From the NCBI RefSeq assembly GCF_001424045.1, contig NZ_LMQB01000023.1, positions 372,001-436,000 on the forward strand: 64,000 bases of DNA, read 5' to 3'. The notes under the pieces were generated by a model. The model did no database searches. It saw nothing but the letters and a program-made list of their open reading frames with translations, and was not told where the DNA came from. The DNA comes from Rhizobium sp. Leaf371 (GTDB taxonomy: Bacteria; Pseudomonadota; Alphaproteobacteria; Rhizobiales; Rhizobiaceae). The translations under genes were made by a program, and so were the position numbers. Positions 26,791 through 36,074 of the stretch are shown piece by piece. Position 1 is the first letter of the stretch; every line of letters begins with the position of its first letter.

Positions 26791-27962
26791 GCGGCTCCTG
26801 CGCGTATCCATTCGTCCAAGACCTCGCTGTCATCGTCCAGAGGTCGCTCACGGGCAAGCGTCTGAAATGCGTCCGGCGACAACAGCCGCGACAATGCCCA
26901 GACGGCCATTCCCCGCACCGCAGGCGAAGCATCCGTCAGGCGCGCGCGACACGGGGCCGCCAGCGCGGGATCGCCGGAATTGCCGGCCGCAATCAGGCAG
27001 TTGCGCACGAAGCGATCCCGTCCGATGCGCTTGACCGGGGAGCCGGAGAACAGCGTGCGAAAGCCGGCATCATCGAGCGCGATGAGAAGAGCCAGCGAGG
27101 GGGCCGCAAGATCGGCGCGCGCCCTCAGCTTCATCTCGCGCGCCACGGCCGCGAATTTGTTCCAGGGGCAGGCCGAAAGACAGTCGTCGCAGCCATAGAT
27201 GCGGTTGCCGATGGCCGGGCGCAGGGCGGGATCGATCGGCCCCTTGTGCTCGATCGTGAGGTAGGAAATGCAGCGGCGCGCGTCGATCTTGTAGGGCGCC
27301 GGGAAGGCATTCGTCGGACAGGCGTCGATGCAGGCGCGACAGGAGCCGCAATGATCCGGCTCGGGCGTATCGATCTCGAGATCTTCCGTCGTAAACAGGC
27401 TGCCGAGAAACAGCCAGGAGCCGTAGGTCCGGCTGACGAGGTTGGTGTGCTTGCCCTGCCAGCCAAGACCCGCCTGCTCGGCGAGCGGCTTTTCCATCAC
27501 CGGCGCCGTGTCCACGAACACCTTGACGTCGGCGCCGGCGCGCGCGACAAACCGCGTCGCGACCTCCTTCAGCCGCCCCTTGATGACGTCGTGATAATCC
27601 CGGTTCTGCGCATAGACCGAGATCGCGCCACGATCCCTCAAGTCCAGCACGGTGCGGGGGTCATGGTCCGGGCCGTAATTCATGCCGAACATCACGACGG
27701 AGCGCACCTCGCTCCACAGCGCCCGGGGATCGGCACGGCGCTCGGCGGTCTCGGCCATCCAGTCCATGGTGCCGTGGTAGCCCTTGTCCAGGAAATCCGC
27801 CAGGTGGGCCGGCGCATCCGGTATGGTGTCCGGCATCGTGATGCGACAGACATCGAAGCCCTTGTCGCGCGCCTCGGCCTTCAGGAAGGACGTGAGGCCT
27901 GCGCGGCGACGGGCAAGAGCGCCGTCCGCGCGGCTTTGCGGATCAGAAGTCGAGGTCCGCAT
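26787..27962 (-). CDS. queG: Epoxyqueuosine reductase QueG
   Basis: QueG performs the final step of queuosine tRNA modification, reducing epoxyqueuosine to queuosine with cobalamin and two 4Fe-4S clusters. The 391-residue protein has the cluster motifs [16 protein letters not shown] and [14 protein letters not shown], a corrinoid-binding N-terminal half ([20 protein letters not shown]) and C-terminal HEAT-like helices. It overlaps the upstream gst gene by about 20 nt. No other queuosine genes are nearby. Confidence 0.95.
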   Translation of the reverse strand: MRTSTSDPQSRADGALARRRAGLTSFLKAEARDKGFDVCRITMPDTIPDAPAHLADFLDKGYHGTMDWMAETAERRADPRALWSEVRSVVMFGMNYGPDHDPRTVLDLRDRGAISVYAQNRDYHDVIKGRLKEVATRFVARAGADVKVFVDTAPVMEKPLAEQAGLGWQGKHTNLVSRTYGSWLFLGSLFTTEDLEIDTPEPDHCGSCRACIDACPTNAFPAPYKIDARRCISYLTIEHKGPIDPALRPAIGNRIYGCDDCLSACPWNKFAAVAREMKLRARADLAAPSLALLIALDDAGFRTLFSGSPVKRIGRDRFVRNCLIAAGNSGDPALAAPCRARLTDASPAVRGMAVWALSRLLSPDAFQTLARERPLDDDSEVLDEWIRAGAA

Positions 27963-28635
27963 AATGCGATACCGGTGTCAGGCCGCGCACGCGCTCGGCC
28001 AGCAGCGGGCGGAAGGAGGGGCGCGATTTCAGCCGCTGATACCAGTCCTTTGCGGCAGGGGCCTCCGTCCAGTCGATCTCGCCCATGTAGTCGAGCACGG
28101 ACAGGGCGGCGGCGGCGGCAAGGTCGGCATAGGACAGGCGGTCGCCCGCCAGATAGGTGCGCGAGCCCGCGAGCCACGACAGGTACTTCATATGCTGGCG
28201 GATGTTGGCGCGCGACAGACGCAGCATTTTCGAGTCCGGGGCGCCGCCGCCCTGGTCCGCCGTCATCTGCAGCTTGAAGATCCGCTCGCGCACCAGAGGG
28301 CGGGTCACGTCGGCTTCCATCTTGAGGAGGAACCACTCGGTCAGGCGGCGAATTTCCGCGCGCTGGAACGGGTCTTCCGCCAGAAGCCGGCGCTCGCGCT
28401 TCAGCACGCCATTGGTCTCGTCGAGATATTCGGAGATGACGGCGGCGCCGCAGAGCGCACGCATGCTGTCGTCGACATAGACCGGCAGCGTGCCGGCCGG
28501 ATTGAGCGCCAGAAAATCGCGCCGCTTTTCCCAGGGCTGCTCTTCCGTCAGATCCGTCTGATAGCCGTATTCCGACAGAATGAGCCGGACGAAACGGGAC
28601 GCTGTGGACATGGAGTGATGATAGAGTGTGGGCAT
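27943..28635 (-). CDS. Glutathione S-transferase family protein
   Basis: This is a 230-residue GST. The N-terminal thioredoxin-like half starts [20 protein letters not shown], with [12 protein letters not shown] (cis-Pro loop binding glutathione) and the ISEYLDET segment; the C-terminal half is helical ([17 protein letters not shown] with the conserved Asp). Ser/Thr near the N-terminus is the probable glutathione-activating residue. ATG 28635 begins the fold. It opens the gst-queG-SDR operon and is divergent from uppP. The substrate is not evident. Confidence 0.9.
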   Translation of the reverse strand: MPTLYHHSMSTASRFVRLILSEYGYQTDLTEEQPWEKRRDFLALNPAGTLPVYVDDSMRALCGAAVISEYLDETNGVLKRERRLLAEDPFQRAEIRRLTEWFLLKMEADVTRPLVRERIFKLQMTADQGGGAPDSKMLRLSRANIRQHMKYLSWLAGSRTYLAGDRLSYADLAAAAALSVLDYMGEIDWTEAPAAKDWYQRLKSRPSFRPLLAERVRGLTPVSHYADLDF

Positions 28636-28830
28636 CGCTTCGTCTGTCTCGGAACAGGTTTTCAAGGTCGGATCGCGGGGCGCGGTTTCGTCTGGCCATG
28701 GCAGAGGGAAGACAGCTATAAGACAGCGCTCGTCGCAGCTATAGAAGCAAGCCTTGCCGAACTCAAGCGAATCGGCCCTCCCCCGGTTCCTGAACCCTTA
28801 AACTCCTTTGCTTAAAGGAAACTTTACCTG

Positions 28831-29637
28831 ATGCCCGAACATTCGATCTTCAGCGCGCTCCTTCTCGGCCTCATCGAGGGCCTGACCGAGTTCATTCCCG
28901 TCTCCTCCACCGCGCATATCCTTCTCGTCGGCCACTTCCTGGGCTTCGAGTCGAAGGGAAAGACCTTCGAGATCATCATCCAGCTCGGGGCGATCCTCGC
29001 CATCCTCACCGTCTATTTCCAGCGTCTCTGGTCGATCCTGGTCGCCCTGCCCAGCGATCCCCGGGCCCGGCGCTTCGTGCTCCTCATTCTGCTCGCGTTC
29101 CTGCCGGCCGCGATCATCGGGTTTCTCGCCCATGATTTCATCAAGAACGTTCTGTTCGAAACGCCGAAGCTGATCTGCATCATGCTGATCGTCGGCGGCA
29201 TCATTCTCTACGCGATCGACCGGATGCCGATGAAGCCGCGCTATCACGACATGATGGACTTCACGCCGGCGCTGGCGCTGAAGATCGGCCTGTTCCAGTG
29301 CCTGGCGATGATTCCCGGAACGTCCCGGTCCGGTGCGACCATTGCCGGCTCGCTGCTGATGGGCACGGACAAGCGCTCGGCGGCGGAATTCTCGTTCTTC
29401 CTCGCCATCCCCACCATGCTCGGCGCCACGGTGCTCGATCTCTACAAGAACCGGGACGTGCTCGATTTCAACGACGCATCGTTGATCGCCGTCGGCTTCA
29501 TTGCCGCCTTCGTCTCCGCACTCGTCGTCGTGCGCTCGCTGCTCGCCTTCGTGTCCAGCCGCGGCTTTGCCCCGTTCGCCATCTGGCGCATCATCGTCGG
29601 CACGGTCGGCCTCATCGGCCTCACCGTCTACGGCTGA
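28831..29637 (+). CDS. uppP: Undecaprenyl-diphosphate phosphatase
   Basis: UppP (BacA) dephosphorylates undecaprenyl pyrophosphate so that the lipid carrier can be reused for peptidoglycan and polysaccharide synthesis; overexpression gives bacitracin resistance. The 268-residue integral membrane protein has the catalytic motifs [13 protein letters not shown] near the N-terminus and [10 protein letters not shown] in the second half. A small hairpin CCTTT-GCTT-AAAGG (28805-28818) overlaps the ribosome site AAGGA and might tune translation. It is monocistronic. Confidence 0.96.
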   Translation: MPEHSIFSALLLGLIEGLTEFIPVSSTAHILLVGHFLGFESKGKTFEIIIQLGAILAILTVYFQRLWSILVALPSDPRARRFVLLILLAFLPAAIIGFLAHDFIKNVLFETPKLICIMLIVGGIILYAIDRMPMKPRYHDMMDFTPALALKIGLFQCLAMIPGTSRSGATIAGSLLMGTDKRSAAEFSFFLAIPTMLGATVLDLYKNRDVLDFNDASLIAVGFIAAFVSALVVVRSLLAFVSSRGFAPFAIWRIIVGTVGLIGLTVYG

Positions 29638-29647
29638 ACCGGACAAG

Positions 29648-29687
29648 AAAAAACCGCATGCAGCCGATCACGGTCTGCATGCGGTTT
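29648..29687 (-). terminator. Strong intrinsic terminator for minus-strand transcript
   Basis: Read on the minus strand, a perfect 13-bp stem (AAACCGCATGCAG and complement) is followed by TTTTTTC. The U-tract points to transcription from right to left, ending the small secreted-protein gene at 29755-29919; on + the tail is only TTTCCTGG, so uppP readthrough is possible. Confidence 0.85.
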
Positions 29688-29754
29688 CCTGGCCCCCGCC
29701 ATACCCTTGGAATTCTTATCGGCAGCCGATGAAACATCGTTGCCGCAACAGACG

Positions 29755-29919
29755 TCAGCGGCCGGATACAAGACCGATCGACGACGTCGTGCAAGGATCG
29801 ACGCCATAAGCCGGCGCACAGTTATCGTGGCTGCCTGCCACGGTCTTCGGCGCGGCGAACGAGCCGGCAACGATGACCAATGCCGCGCACGCAAAGAAAA
29901 TTGCGATCGACTTACCCAT
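29755..29919 (-). CDS. 54-residue exported protein
   Basis: This short gene encodes a signal peptide (MGKSIAIFFACAALVIVAGS then FAAPK) and a mature peptide of about 30 residues (TVAGSHDNCAPAYGVDPCTT then SSIGLVSGR) with two Cys that could form one disulfide. AGAGAG lies a few nt before the ATG, and a strong terminator with U-tract lies downstream on the same strand, which supports real transcription. I do not recognise the family. It stands alone between uppP and the NDUFA9-like gene. Confidence rests on the coherent signal peptide, ribosome site and terminator. Confidence 0.7.
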   Translation of the reverse strand: MGKSIAIFFACAALVIVAGSFAAPKTVAGSHDNCAPAYGVDPCTTSSIGLVSGR

Positions 29920-30097
29920 TTACTCTCTAGCCTTTCGAGATGTCGGAATGGCGTGCCCTGATCCTGACAAAGGCACGCGGCTGCTGTCTATGCTCCAGCA
30001 CCGGCACAAGCAATAACGCAACATGTTGAATCGCCGGTAAAGGCCGACGGCAAATGTGCAGTGCGGCAGAACTGCAACGCCGGTCCTTCCGGACAGA

Positions 30098-30126
30098 GAA
30101 AAGCCGCCGGTTCATCACCGGCGGCT
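30098..30126 (-). terminator. Intrinsic terminator after the NDUFA9-like gene
   Basis: On the minus strand a perfect 10-bp stem (AGCCGCCGGT and complement) with a 5-nt loop is followed by TTTTCTCTG. It lies 28 nt past the stop of the NDUFA9-like gene. Confidence 0.8.
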
Positions 30127-30153
30127 GATTAGGTCCAGCATTTCAATGCAGGC

Positions 30154-31134
30154 TCAGGCGGCCTTGCCGGAGCGCGTATACTGACCCTGCGGCCGGTAGC
30201 GAACGAGGTAGCTCGGGATGATCGCCTCGACCAAGGTCGGCTCGATTCCGAACGCCTTGAAGGTACGGCCCTCGGCTTCGGCCGCCGGCGAGACGACATT
30301 GTCGCTTTTGAGCAGCGTCACCTGGTCGGTGGTGAGCGGCGGGGTGATGAGCGGGATCAGGGAGGAGACGCTGCCGATCAGGGAGGCGACACCGAAGGGC
30401 AGCGTGACGAGCGCACGCTTGCGATCGATCGCCTTCAGCATGATCTCCAGACACTGGCGGAAAGTCAGCACTTCCGGACCGCCGAGCTCGTAGATCCGGC
30501 CCTTTTCGACCTTGCCTTCGACCGCCTTGGCGACGGCTTCGGCCAGATCCGCGACATAGACCGGCTGGAACGCGGTCTTGCCGCCGCCGACCAGCGGCAA
30601 AGCCGGCGAGAAGCGCGACATCTGGGCGAACTTGTTGAAGAAGCCGTCTTCCGGACCGAAGACGATCGAGGGACGCAGGATGACCGCATCCGGCTTGATC
30701 TCCATCACGGCCTTCTCGGCCTTCGCCTTGGACTGGGCGTAGACGGACTCGCTTTCGGCATCGGCGCCGATGGCGGAGATATGGGTGAGCGAGGCGCCAA
30801 CGCTGCGAGCGGCTTCAGCCACGGCGCGTGCGCCGAAATCCTGCACCGCATCGAACGTATTCCGGCCGGCCTCGAACAGGATGCCGACGCAGTTGACGAC
30901 GTGATCGCTGCCCTGCACGGCGGCATCGACCGACTGGCGGTAGCGCAGGTTCGCCTGGACGAAGGAGATCTGGCCGACATTGCCGAGCGGCTGCAGGAAG
31001 CCTGCCAGATCCGGGCGGCGCACGGCGACGCGAATGCGAAAACCGCGCCGAGCAAGCGCGCGCACCACGTGCCTCCCGACGAAGCCCGATCCGCCGAAGA
31101 CGGTGACGAGCGGGGGAAGATTGGACAGGGTCAT
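30154..31134 (-). CDS. Complex I NDUFA9-subunit family NAD(P)-binding protein
   Basis: This is a 326-residue atypical SDR with the motif TVFGGSGFVGRHVV and the region VYAQSKAKAEKAVM and ILRPSIVFGPEDGFFNKFA. It is the bacterial relative of mitochondrial NDUFA9, an accessory subunit of NADH dehydrogenase; alphaproteobacterial members may attach to complex I, but this is not proven and the nuo genes are not in this window. It is monocistronic. Confidence 0.9.
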   Translation of the reverse strand: MTLSNLPPLVTVFGGSGFVGRHVVRALARRGFRIRVAVRRPDLAGFLQPLGNVGQISFVQANLRYRQSVDAAVQGSDHVVNCVGILFEAGRNTFDAVQDFGARAVAEAARSVGASLTHISAIGADAESESVYAQSKAKAEKAVMEIKPDAVILRPSIVFGPEDGFFNKFAQMSRFSPALPLVGGGKTAFQPVYVADLAEAVAKAVEGKVEKGRIYELGGPEVLTFRQCLEIMLKAIDRKRALVTLPFGVASLIGSVSSLIPLITPPLTTDQVTLLKSDNVVSPAAEAEGRTFKAFGIEPTLVEAIIPSYLVRYRPQGQYTRSGKAA

Positions 31135-31264
31135 GGAACGGCGCTCCGGTGGTTTTCAGGCATGGGGTGTTTTTTCAGGCATGATCAGTCATGCGATATA
31201 GCTTAACCCGCCTCGTACGGAAAGATATCAGGCAGTGCAACATGTCGCAGAGGGACAGCGCCGC

Positions 31265-31552
31265 TCAGACGCCTTCGACCACCAGCATGTCGGCATCGGC
31301 GATCTCCTGGCGGATGGCCGCCGCGATCTGGTATTCCGGCGAATGGTAACAGGCCGTGGCGGCCTCCATCGAGGGGAATTCGATGATCACGTTGCGCGCC
31401 CGGATGGTGCCCTCGAGCTTTTCCACCGGCCCGCCGCGCGCGAGGAAGACGGCGCCATACGTCTCGAAGGCCGGCTTGGCCGCCGCGACGTAATCCTTGT
31501 AGCGCTCGGCATCGCGAACATCGACGCGCGCGATCCAGTATCCCTTGGCCAT
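31265..31552 (-). CDS. DUF1330 family protein
   Basis: This is a 95-residue ferredoxin-like (dimeric alpha-beta barrel) protein: MAKGYWIARVDVRDAERYKDY followed by FLARGGPVEKLEG and VIIEFPSMEAATACYHSPEYQ, the DUF1330 signature. The function is unknown. AGAGGAG precedes the ATG. It follows pyrF by 35 nt on the same strand and is likely the last gene of the pmtA-phosphatase-pyrF group. Confidence 0.87.
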   Translation of the reverse strand: MAKGYWIARVDVRDAERYKDYVAAAKPAFETYGAVFLARGGPVEKLEGTIRARNVIIEFPSMEAATACYHSPEYQIAAAIRQEIADADMLVVEGV

Positions 31553-31587
31553 GATGGTCTCCTCTGAAATGTGTCACGCCGAAGCGG

Positions 31588-32301
31588 TCAGTCGTTGCTG
31601 GGCCAGCTGGCGCGGCGCATGTCGTCGAGAATGGCACGCGTCGCCGCGCGCGGATCGGCCGCCTGAACGATCGGGCGACCGACGACGAGATGGCTCGCAC
31701 CGGACGAAATCGCATCGAAGGGGGTCATGACCCGTTTCTGGTCGCCCTTGTCGGCGCCCGCCGGCCGGATGCCGGGCGTGACCACGGCAAGATCCGGCCC
31801 CACGACCTCGCGCACGATCGCAGCCTCTTCGGCCGAACACACGATGCCACCCATTCCCGCATCCCTTGCCTGGGCGGCGCGGCGCAGCACGAGCGCGCGC
31901 GGCTCGTCGGCATAGCCGGCGGCCTTCAGATCGTCCGCATCCATCGAAGTGAGCACGGTCACGCCCAAAAGGCAGAGGCTGGAGCCTTTCGCGGCCTCGA
32001 CGGCGGCGGCCATGGCCTTCGGATAGGCGTGCAGCGTCAGCATGGTCATGCCCATGCGCGCGATGTTCTCGACGCCCTTGGCGACCGTATTGTCGATATC
32101 GAGAAGCTTCATGTCGAGGAAGATCTTCTTGCCCGACGCGGCAAGGTCTTGCGCAAAATCGAGACCGCCGGCAAAAACCAGCTGATAGCCGATCTTGTAG
32201 AACCGGCCTTCATCGCCGATGGCATCGACGATGCCCTGCGCCTCGGCGATCGTGGGCACGTCGAGACCGATGATCAACCTGTCGCGCGCTGCCTCAGCCA
32301 T
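31588..32301 (-). CDS. pyrF: Orotidine-5'-phosphate decarboxylase
   Basis: PyrF makes UMP from OMP, the last step of pyrimidine synthesis. The 237-residue TIM barrel has the catalytic tetrad motif [13 protein letters not shown] (Asp, Lys, Asp) and the phosphate-binding [14 protein letters not shown] 32301 ([17 protein letters not shown]) gives family length; it overlaps the stop of the upstream histidine phosphatase gene by 8 nt, consistent with one transcript. Confidence 0.96.
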   Translation of the reverse strand: MAEAARDRLIIGLDVPTIAEAQGIVDAIGDEGRFYKIGYQLVFAGGLDFAQDLAASGKKIFLDMKLLDIDNTVAKGVENIARMGMTMLTLHAYPKAMAAAVEAAKGSSLCLLGVTVLTSMDADDLKAAGYADEPRALVLRRAAQARDAGMGGIVCSAEEAAIVREVVGPDLAVVTPGIRPAGADKGDQKRVMTPFDAISSGASHLVVGRPIVQAADPRAATRAILDDMRRASWPSND

Positions 32302-32941
32302 CCGTCCACCCCTGCCAGTCCTCGATGCGGGTCCACTTGCACACCGGGCGATGCCGGGCAAGGGAAAAAACCATGTCTCCGGGATCGTTCACGCTGGCAG
32401 GGACTGGACCGAGGGGAAACGCAAAGAGATTGCCGCCACCGCCGGGACCCTGATCGTGCACCCGCGAAATGGGCACGCCGGAGAGGTGACAATAAAGCAG
32501 CGTGCCGACGCCGCCATGGCCGACAAAGGCGATCGGGACCTTTGGATCGTGCGCATCGAGCACGGCCGTGACGGCGCGGACGATGCGGGCCTGCGCGTCA
32601 TCTGCCGTTTCCCATCCGCGAAAGCTCACGGCAGGCTGGGCGAAAAAGCTGTCGGCCGCCGCCTCGAACTCTGCCGGCGGCAGGAAACCGGTCGCCGAGC
32701 GGTCGTTCTCGCCGGTGTTCTCCAGAACCTCGACGGTTACGCCCGATGCCGCAGCCAGGATTGCGGCCGTCTCCAGCGCCTTCGTCTCATCCGACGAGAC
32801 GATCCGACCGAGACGCCGTGCCCAGCCGGAATGCGCTGCGCTCCCGGCCCGCGCGCGACCCCGCTCCGAAAGGCCCCAGCGCGGGATCGGCACGTCGGGA
32901 TCGATCGAGACCTCGGGATGGCTGATATAGAGACCGAACAT
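32294..32941 (-). CDS. Histidine phosphatase-fold protein with altered RHG motif
   Basis: This is a 215-residue phosphoglycerate mutase-like protein. The N-terminus reads [11 protein letters not shown], where the family has RHG: His8 is kept but the Arg is replaced by Ser and the Gly by Pro. The second catalytic His is in [14 protein letters not shown]. The SHP/THP form seems shared by a rhizobial subgroup (from memory), so it may be a distinct specificity rather than decay. It lies between pmtA and pyrF. The substrate is unknown. Confidence 0.83.
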   Translation of the reverse strand: MFGLYISHPEVSIDPDVPIPRWGLSERGRARAGSAAHSGWARRLGRIVSSDETKALETAAILAAASGVTVEVLENTGENDRSATGFLPPAEFEAAADSFFAQPAVSFRGWETADDAQARIVRAVTAVLDAHDPKVPIAFVGHGGVGTLLYCHLSGVPISRVHDQGPGGGGNLFAFPLGPVPASVNDPGDMVFSLARHRPVCKWTRIEDWQGWTDG

Positions 32942-32970
32942 GACGGTGACCGTGTGCGCTGAAGACGGGA

Positions 32971-33567
32971 TCAATGCGTCTTGCGATAGATCCAGAGCCG
33001 TGCCGGGGGGATATTGCGCATGATGAAATCGAGTTGTTCGGTGCGGAACCGGTCCGGCATGTTGGCGACGGGCGAACGCGGACCATAGGAGATCTGCACC
33101 ACGGGGCGACCGACAGGCACCCGGGTCAGCAGATCCTCGATCAACGCGACACGGCGCGGCATCGGCATGTTCAAAAGCGGGACAGCCGAAATGACGCAAT
33201 CGAACTGGTCGCCGGCACGGCGGCCGAGCGTGGTGCCGAGATCGAAGGCATCGCCGTTGATGAACTCGACCGCGGGAAAGCGCGCCAGGAGCTGGGTGTA
33301 GAAGTCGCTCGAATACTCCACCGACACGAGCTGATCGGGCGCGACGCCGCGATCGAGGATGGCCTTGGTGATGACGCCCGTTCCGGGTCCGAGCTCGAGG
33401 ACCGGAAGGCCCGAACCGATATCGATGACGCTCGCCATCCGCCGCGCGGCGATCGAAGAGGTCGGCGTGATCGCCCCCACAGCCTTCATGTTGCTGCGCC
33501 AGCCCTTGAAGAACCGGATTTCCTCATCGAATTTTTTACCGAAACGCTCTTTCAAACGCAAATTCAT
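32971..33567 (-). CDS. pmtA: Phospholipid N-methyltransferase PmtA
   Basis: PmtA methylates phosphatidylethanolamine three times with SAM to give phosphatidylcholine, a membrane lipid of rhizobia, Agrobacterium and Brucella. The 198-residue protein starts MNLRLKERFGKKFDEEIRFF and has the SAM motif VLELGPGTGVIT; the rest follows the Sinorhizobium-type family. ATG 33567 has GGAGACGGGT upstream. It heads the run with the histidine phosphatase gene (29 nt gap). A perfect repeat CAAAAAG-CGTT-CTTTTTG lies in its upstream region at 33635-33652. Confidence 0.94.
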   Translation of the reverse strand: MNLRLKERFGKKFDEEIRFFKGWRSNMKAVGAITPTSSIAARRMASVIDIGSGLPVLELGPGTGVITKAILDRGVAPDQLVSVEYSSDFYTQLLARFPAVEFINGDAFDLGTTLGRRAGDQFDCVISAVPLLNMPMPRRVALIEDLLTRVPVGRPVVQISYGPRSPVANMPDRFRTEQLDFIMRNIPPARLWIYRKTH

Positions 33568-33634
33568 ACCCGTCTCCACTCCGACTCGCTGCTTGAGCGT
33601 TCGCTGTCATACCGCATTCAAAAATCCAAAGCGA

Positions 33635-33652
33635 CAAAAAGCGTTCTTTTTG
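33635..33652. promoter_or_regulatory. Inverted repeat in the pmtA/agmatinase divergent region
   Basis: CAAAAAG-CGTT-CTTTTTG is a perfect 7-bp inverted repeat located 68 nt upstream of pmtA and 101 nt upstream of the agmatinase gene. It could be an operator for either promoter; no regulator is identified. Confidence 0.35.
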
Positions 33653-33752
33653 CGTCATTTGATTTCTGTCCCTTGATGCGGACTTGCTGCGTCAGGTCGC
33701 CTGGGACAGTATACGTGTTAGACCTCGAAACGGAACAGCGTAAGGCTCCCGA

Positions 33753-34664
33753 ATGAGTGCGATGCCAGCCTTTCTTGGATTTCCGGACCGGCTTTCGGAG
33801 AACCTCAAGCCCGTGGCGGCCGTCTTCGGTGCCGGGCATGGGAGCACCTATGCGGGCAAGGATAGCAGCGGTTACGTGCCTGCCGCCGACGCCATTCGGG
33901 CAGCAAGCCTCGAGGACGCCGGCCTGATCGATCATTGGGATTTCGATCTCGGCGGGCCGCTCTTCGATGAAAGGAGACATTGCTGCATCGACCTTGGCAA
34001 CGTGCCGACACGGATGGATGACAATGCCGGCAATCGAGAGCGCATCGAAGCCGTGACACGGGAGGTTCTTGCGACCGGCGCCGTTCCCATTCTTCTGGGT
34101 GGCGACGACTCCGTGGTAATCCCGTTCCTGTCGGGCTTTGCCGATAGGGGACCGATCTGGATCGTCCAGATCGATGCGCATATCGACTGGCGAGATACCC
34201 TGCACGATGAGCGATACGGCTATTCGAGCCCGATGCGACGGGCGAGCGAGATGGCTCACGTCACGGGTATGGTTCAAGGCGGCTTGCGCGGGATCGGCAG
34301 CGCGCGTCGCGAAGAGGTCGACGATGCGCTGCGGTTCGGCAGCCGGCTGGTGACAGCACGGCAGATTCATGCCGAGGGCGCCGCAGCGGTTCTTCGGCGT
34401 ATCCCGGAGGGAACGAAGGTCGTCCTGACGGTGGATTGCGACGGGCTAGACCCAAGCATCCTGCCGGGCGTGGCCGCGCCTTCCCCGGGCGGACTGACCT
34501 ACACACAGGTCATCGACATTATCGCCGGCATCGGCGCGCGCGGTTCGATCGTCGGGTTCGATCTGGTCGAACTCTTCCCGCCGGCCGACATTGCCGGCCT
34601 TTCCGCGCTGACGGCGTCGCGCATTGTCGCCAACGCGATCGGCACGATCATCCGGCAGAGGTGA
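33753..34664 (+). CDS. speB: Agmatinase/arginase-family ureohydrolase
   Basis: This is a 303-residue ureohydrolase that may convert agmatine to putrescine and urea. Metal-site motifs are DAHIDWRD and DCDGLDPS, both intact in key Asp/His, and the late Glu is in DLVELFPP. The first motif, usually GGDHS, reads GGDDS, replacing the His ligand with Asp; I believe other rhizobial members share this. Substrate assignment is therefore tentative, and guanidino acids are possible. The ATG has AAGG upstream; it is divergent from pmtA and convergent with dnaN. Confidence 0.85.
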   Translation: MSAMPAFLGFPDRLSENLKPVAAVFGAGHGSTYAGKDSSGYVPAADAIRAASLEDAGLIDHWDFDLGGPLFDERRHCCIDLGNVPTRMDDNAGNRERIEAVTREVLATGAVPILLGGDDSVVIPFLSGFADRGPIWIVQIDAHIDWRDTLHDERYGYSSPMRRASEMAHVTGMVQGGLRGIGSARREEVDDALRFGSRLVTARQIHAEGAAAVLRRIPEGTKVVLTVDCDGLDPSILPGVAAPSPGGLTYTQVIDIIAGIGARGSIVGFDLVELFPPADIAGLSALTASRIVANAIGTIIRQR

Positions 34665-34724
34665 TGAGCGGGGACAGAATTCCATCTCCCCTCACATGAC
34701 GCGGCACGGTATCCCTGTCGCGGA

Positions 34725-35843
34725 CTAAACCCGCATCGGCATCAGCACATACAGCGCGTCTTCACCGGCGAGATCGCGCACCAGGGTCGGCGAGCCGGCA
34801 TCGGCCAGCATGAACACGGCTTCGGTGCCCGAAAGCTGGGCCGTGATATCGAGCAGATACTTGGCGTTGAAGCCGATTTCGAGCGGGTCGTTGTCGTAGC
34901 CCACCGGCAGTTCTTCCGTCGCACTACCGCTGTCGGGATTGTTGACGGTCAGCGTCAGCTGTCCGTCGGCAAGCGCCAGCTTCACGGCGCGACCGCGTTC
35001 GGACGAAATCGTGGAGACGCGATCGACGGCCTGCGCGAAGGACTGGCAATCGATCCGCAGCTCCTTCTCGTTGTTGGCCGGAATGACCCGCTGGTAATCC
35101 GGAAACGTGCCGTCGATCAGCTTCGACGTCATGACGATCGAGCCAATGCTCATGCGGATCTTGGCGTCGGACAGCTCCAGCGTCACCGTTGCATCCGGCT
35201 GGTCCACGAGCTTCTGCAACTCGCCCACCGTCTTGCGGGGAATGATGATGCCCGGCATGCCTTCGGAGCCCGAGGGCGCTTCCAGATCGGCACGCGCGAG
35301 CCGGTGGCCGTCGGTCGCCACGGCGCGCAGCTTCAGGTCGCCCTTGCTTTCGATCGTGTGGATGTAGATGCCGTTCAGGTAATAGCGCGTCTCCTCCGTG
35401 GAGATCGCGAACTGCGTCCGATCGATCAGCATCTTGAGATCGGTCGCCTTCATCGTGAACTTGTGCGTGAAGGTGCCGGCGTTCAGATCCGGAAAATCCG
35501 ACTGCGGCAGGCACTGAAGCGAAAACTTGGACCGGCCCGAGGCGACGGTCATCGCCGTGCCCTCGGCATTGGTCGATAGCCGGACTTCCGAACCGTCCGA
35601 CAGCTTGCGGACGATATCGTAGAGCAGATGGGCAGGCACGGTCGTCGCGCCCGGCTGCTCGACCTGGGCGGGCGTCGCCTCGGTGATTTCGAGATCGAGG
35701 TCGGTCGCCTTCATGTCGAGGCTTTCGCCGTCGGCCCGCAGCAGAACGTTCGACAGGATCGGAATGGTGTTCCGGCGCTCGACGACGCGGTGGACATGGT
35801 TCAGCGATTTGAGGAGATTGGACCGCTCGATCGTAATGCGCAT
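34725..35843 (-). CDS. dnaN: DNA polymerase III beta subunit (sliding clamp)
   Basis: DnaN forms the ring that tethers DNA polymerase III to DNA. The 372-residue protein has the three-domain clamp fold, starting MRITIERSNLLKSLNHVHRV and ending LVRDLAGEDALYVLMPMRV, the conserved C-terminus forming the partner-binding pocket. ATG 35843 gives the family length. Unlike many bacteria, dnaA and recF are not adjacent here, as is usual in rhizobia. Confidence 0.97.
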   Translation of the reverse strand: MRITIERSNLLKSLNHVHRVVERRNTIPILSNVLLRADGESLDMKATDLDLEITEATPAQVEQPGATTVPAHLLYDIVRKLSDGSEVRLSTNAEGTAMTVASGRSKFSLQCLPQSDFPDLNAGTFTHKFTMKATDLKMLIDRTQFAISTEETRYYLNGIYIHTIESKGDLKLRAVATDGHRLARADLEAPSGSEGMPGIIIPRKTVGELQKLVDQPDATVTLELSDAKIRMSIGSIVMTSKLIDGTFPDYQRVIPANNEKELRIDCQSFAQAVDRVSTISSERGRAVKLALADGQLTLTVNNPDSGSATEELPVGYDNDPLEIGFNAKYLLDITAQLSGTEAVFMLADAGSPTLVRDLAGEDALYVLMPMRV

Positions 35844-36074
35844 GAGATGCTGTCGCTTTCCATCAGGACCGGAAGACGCCTCCCGGCTTGAACTCTTGAA
35901 CGCCTCGGCCACCGGGCCGCGGGCGGCCGAAGGGCGGCGTGGATATGGACGCGCAAAATGGCACTACACCGGGACGAAGTGCAAGGGCCAAGCTCCATCC
36001 GATGCCGAACTACCCACCGTTATCGTTTCGTGCACCGGCTTGCGGCACGGGGCCGGCTCCCCCATAAAGACCGC

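Noticed and set aside
29628-29894. Minus-strand frame of 88 codons overlapping the small secreted gene
   Set aside because: Basic, no signal peptide, no ribosome site; the 54-residue frame has all three supporting signs.
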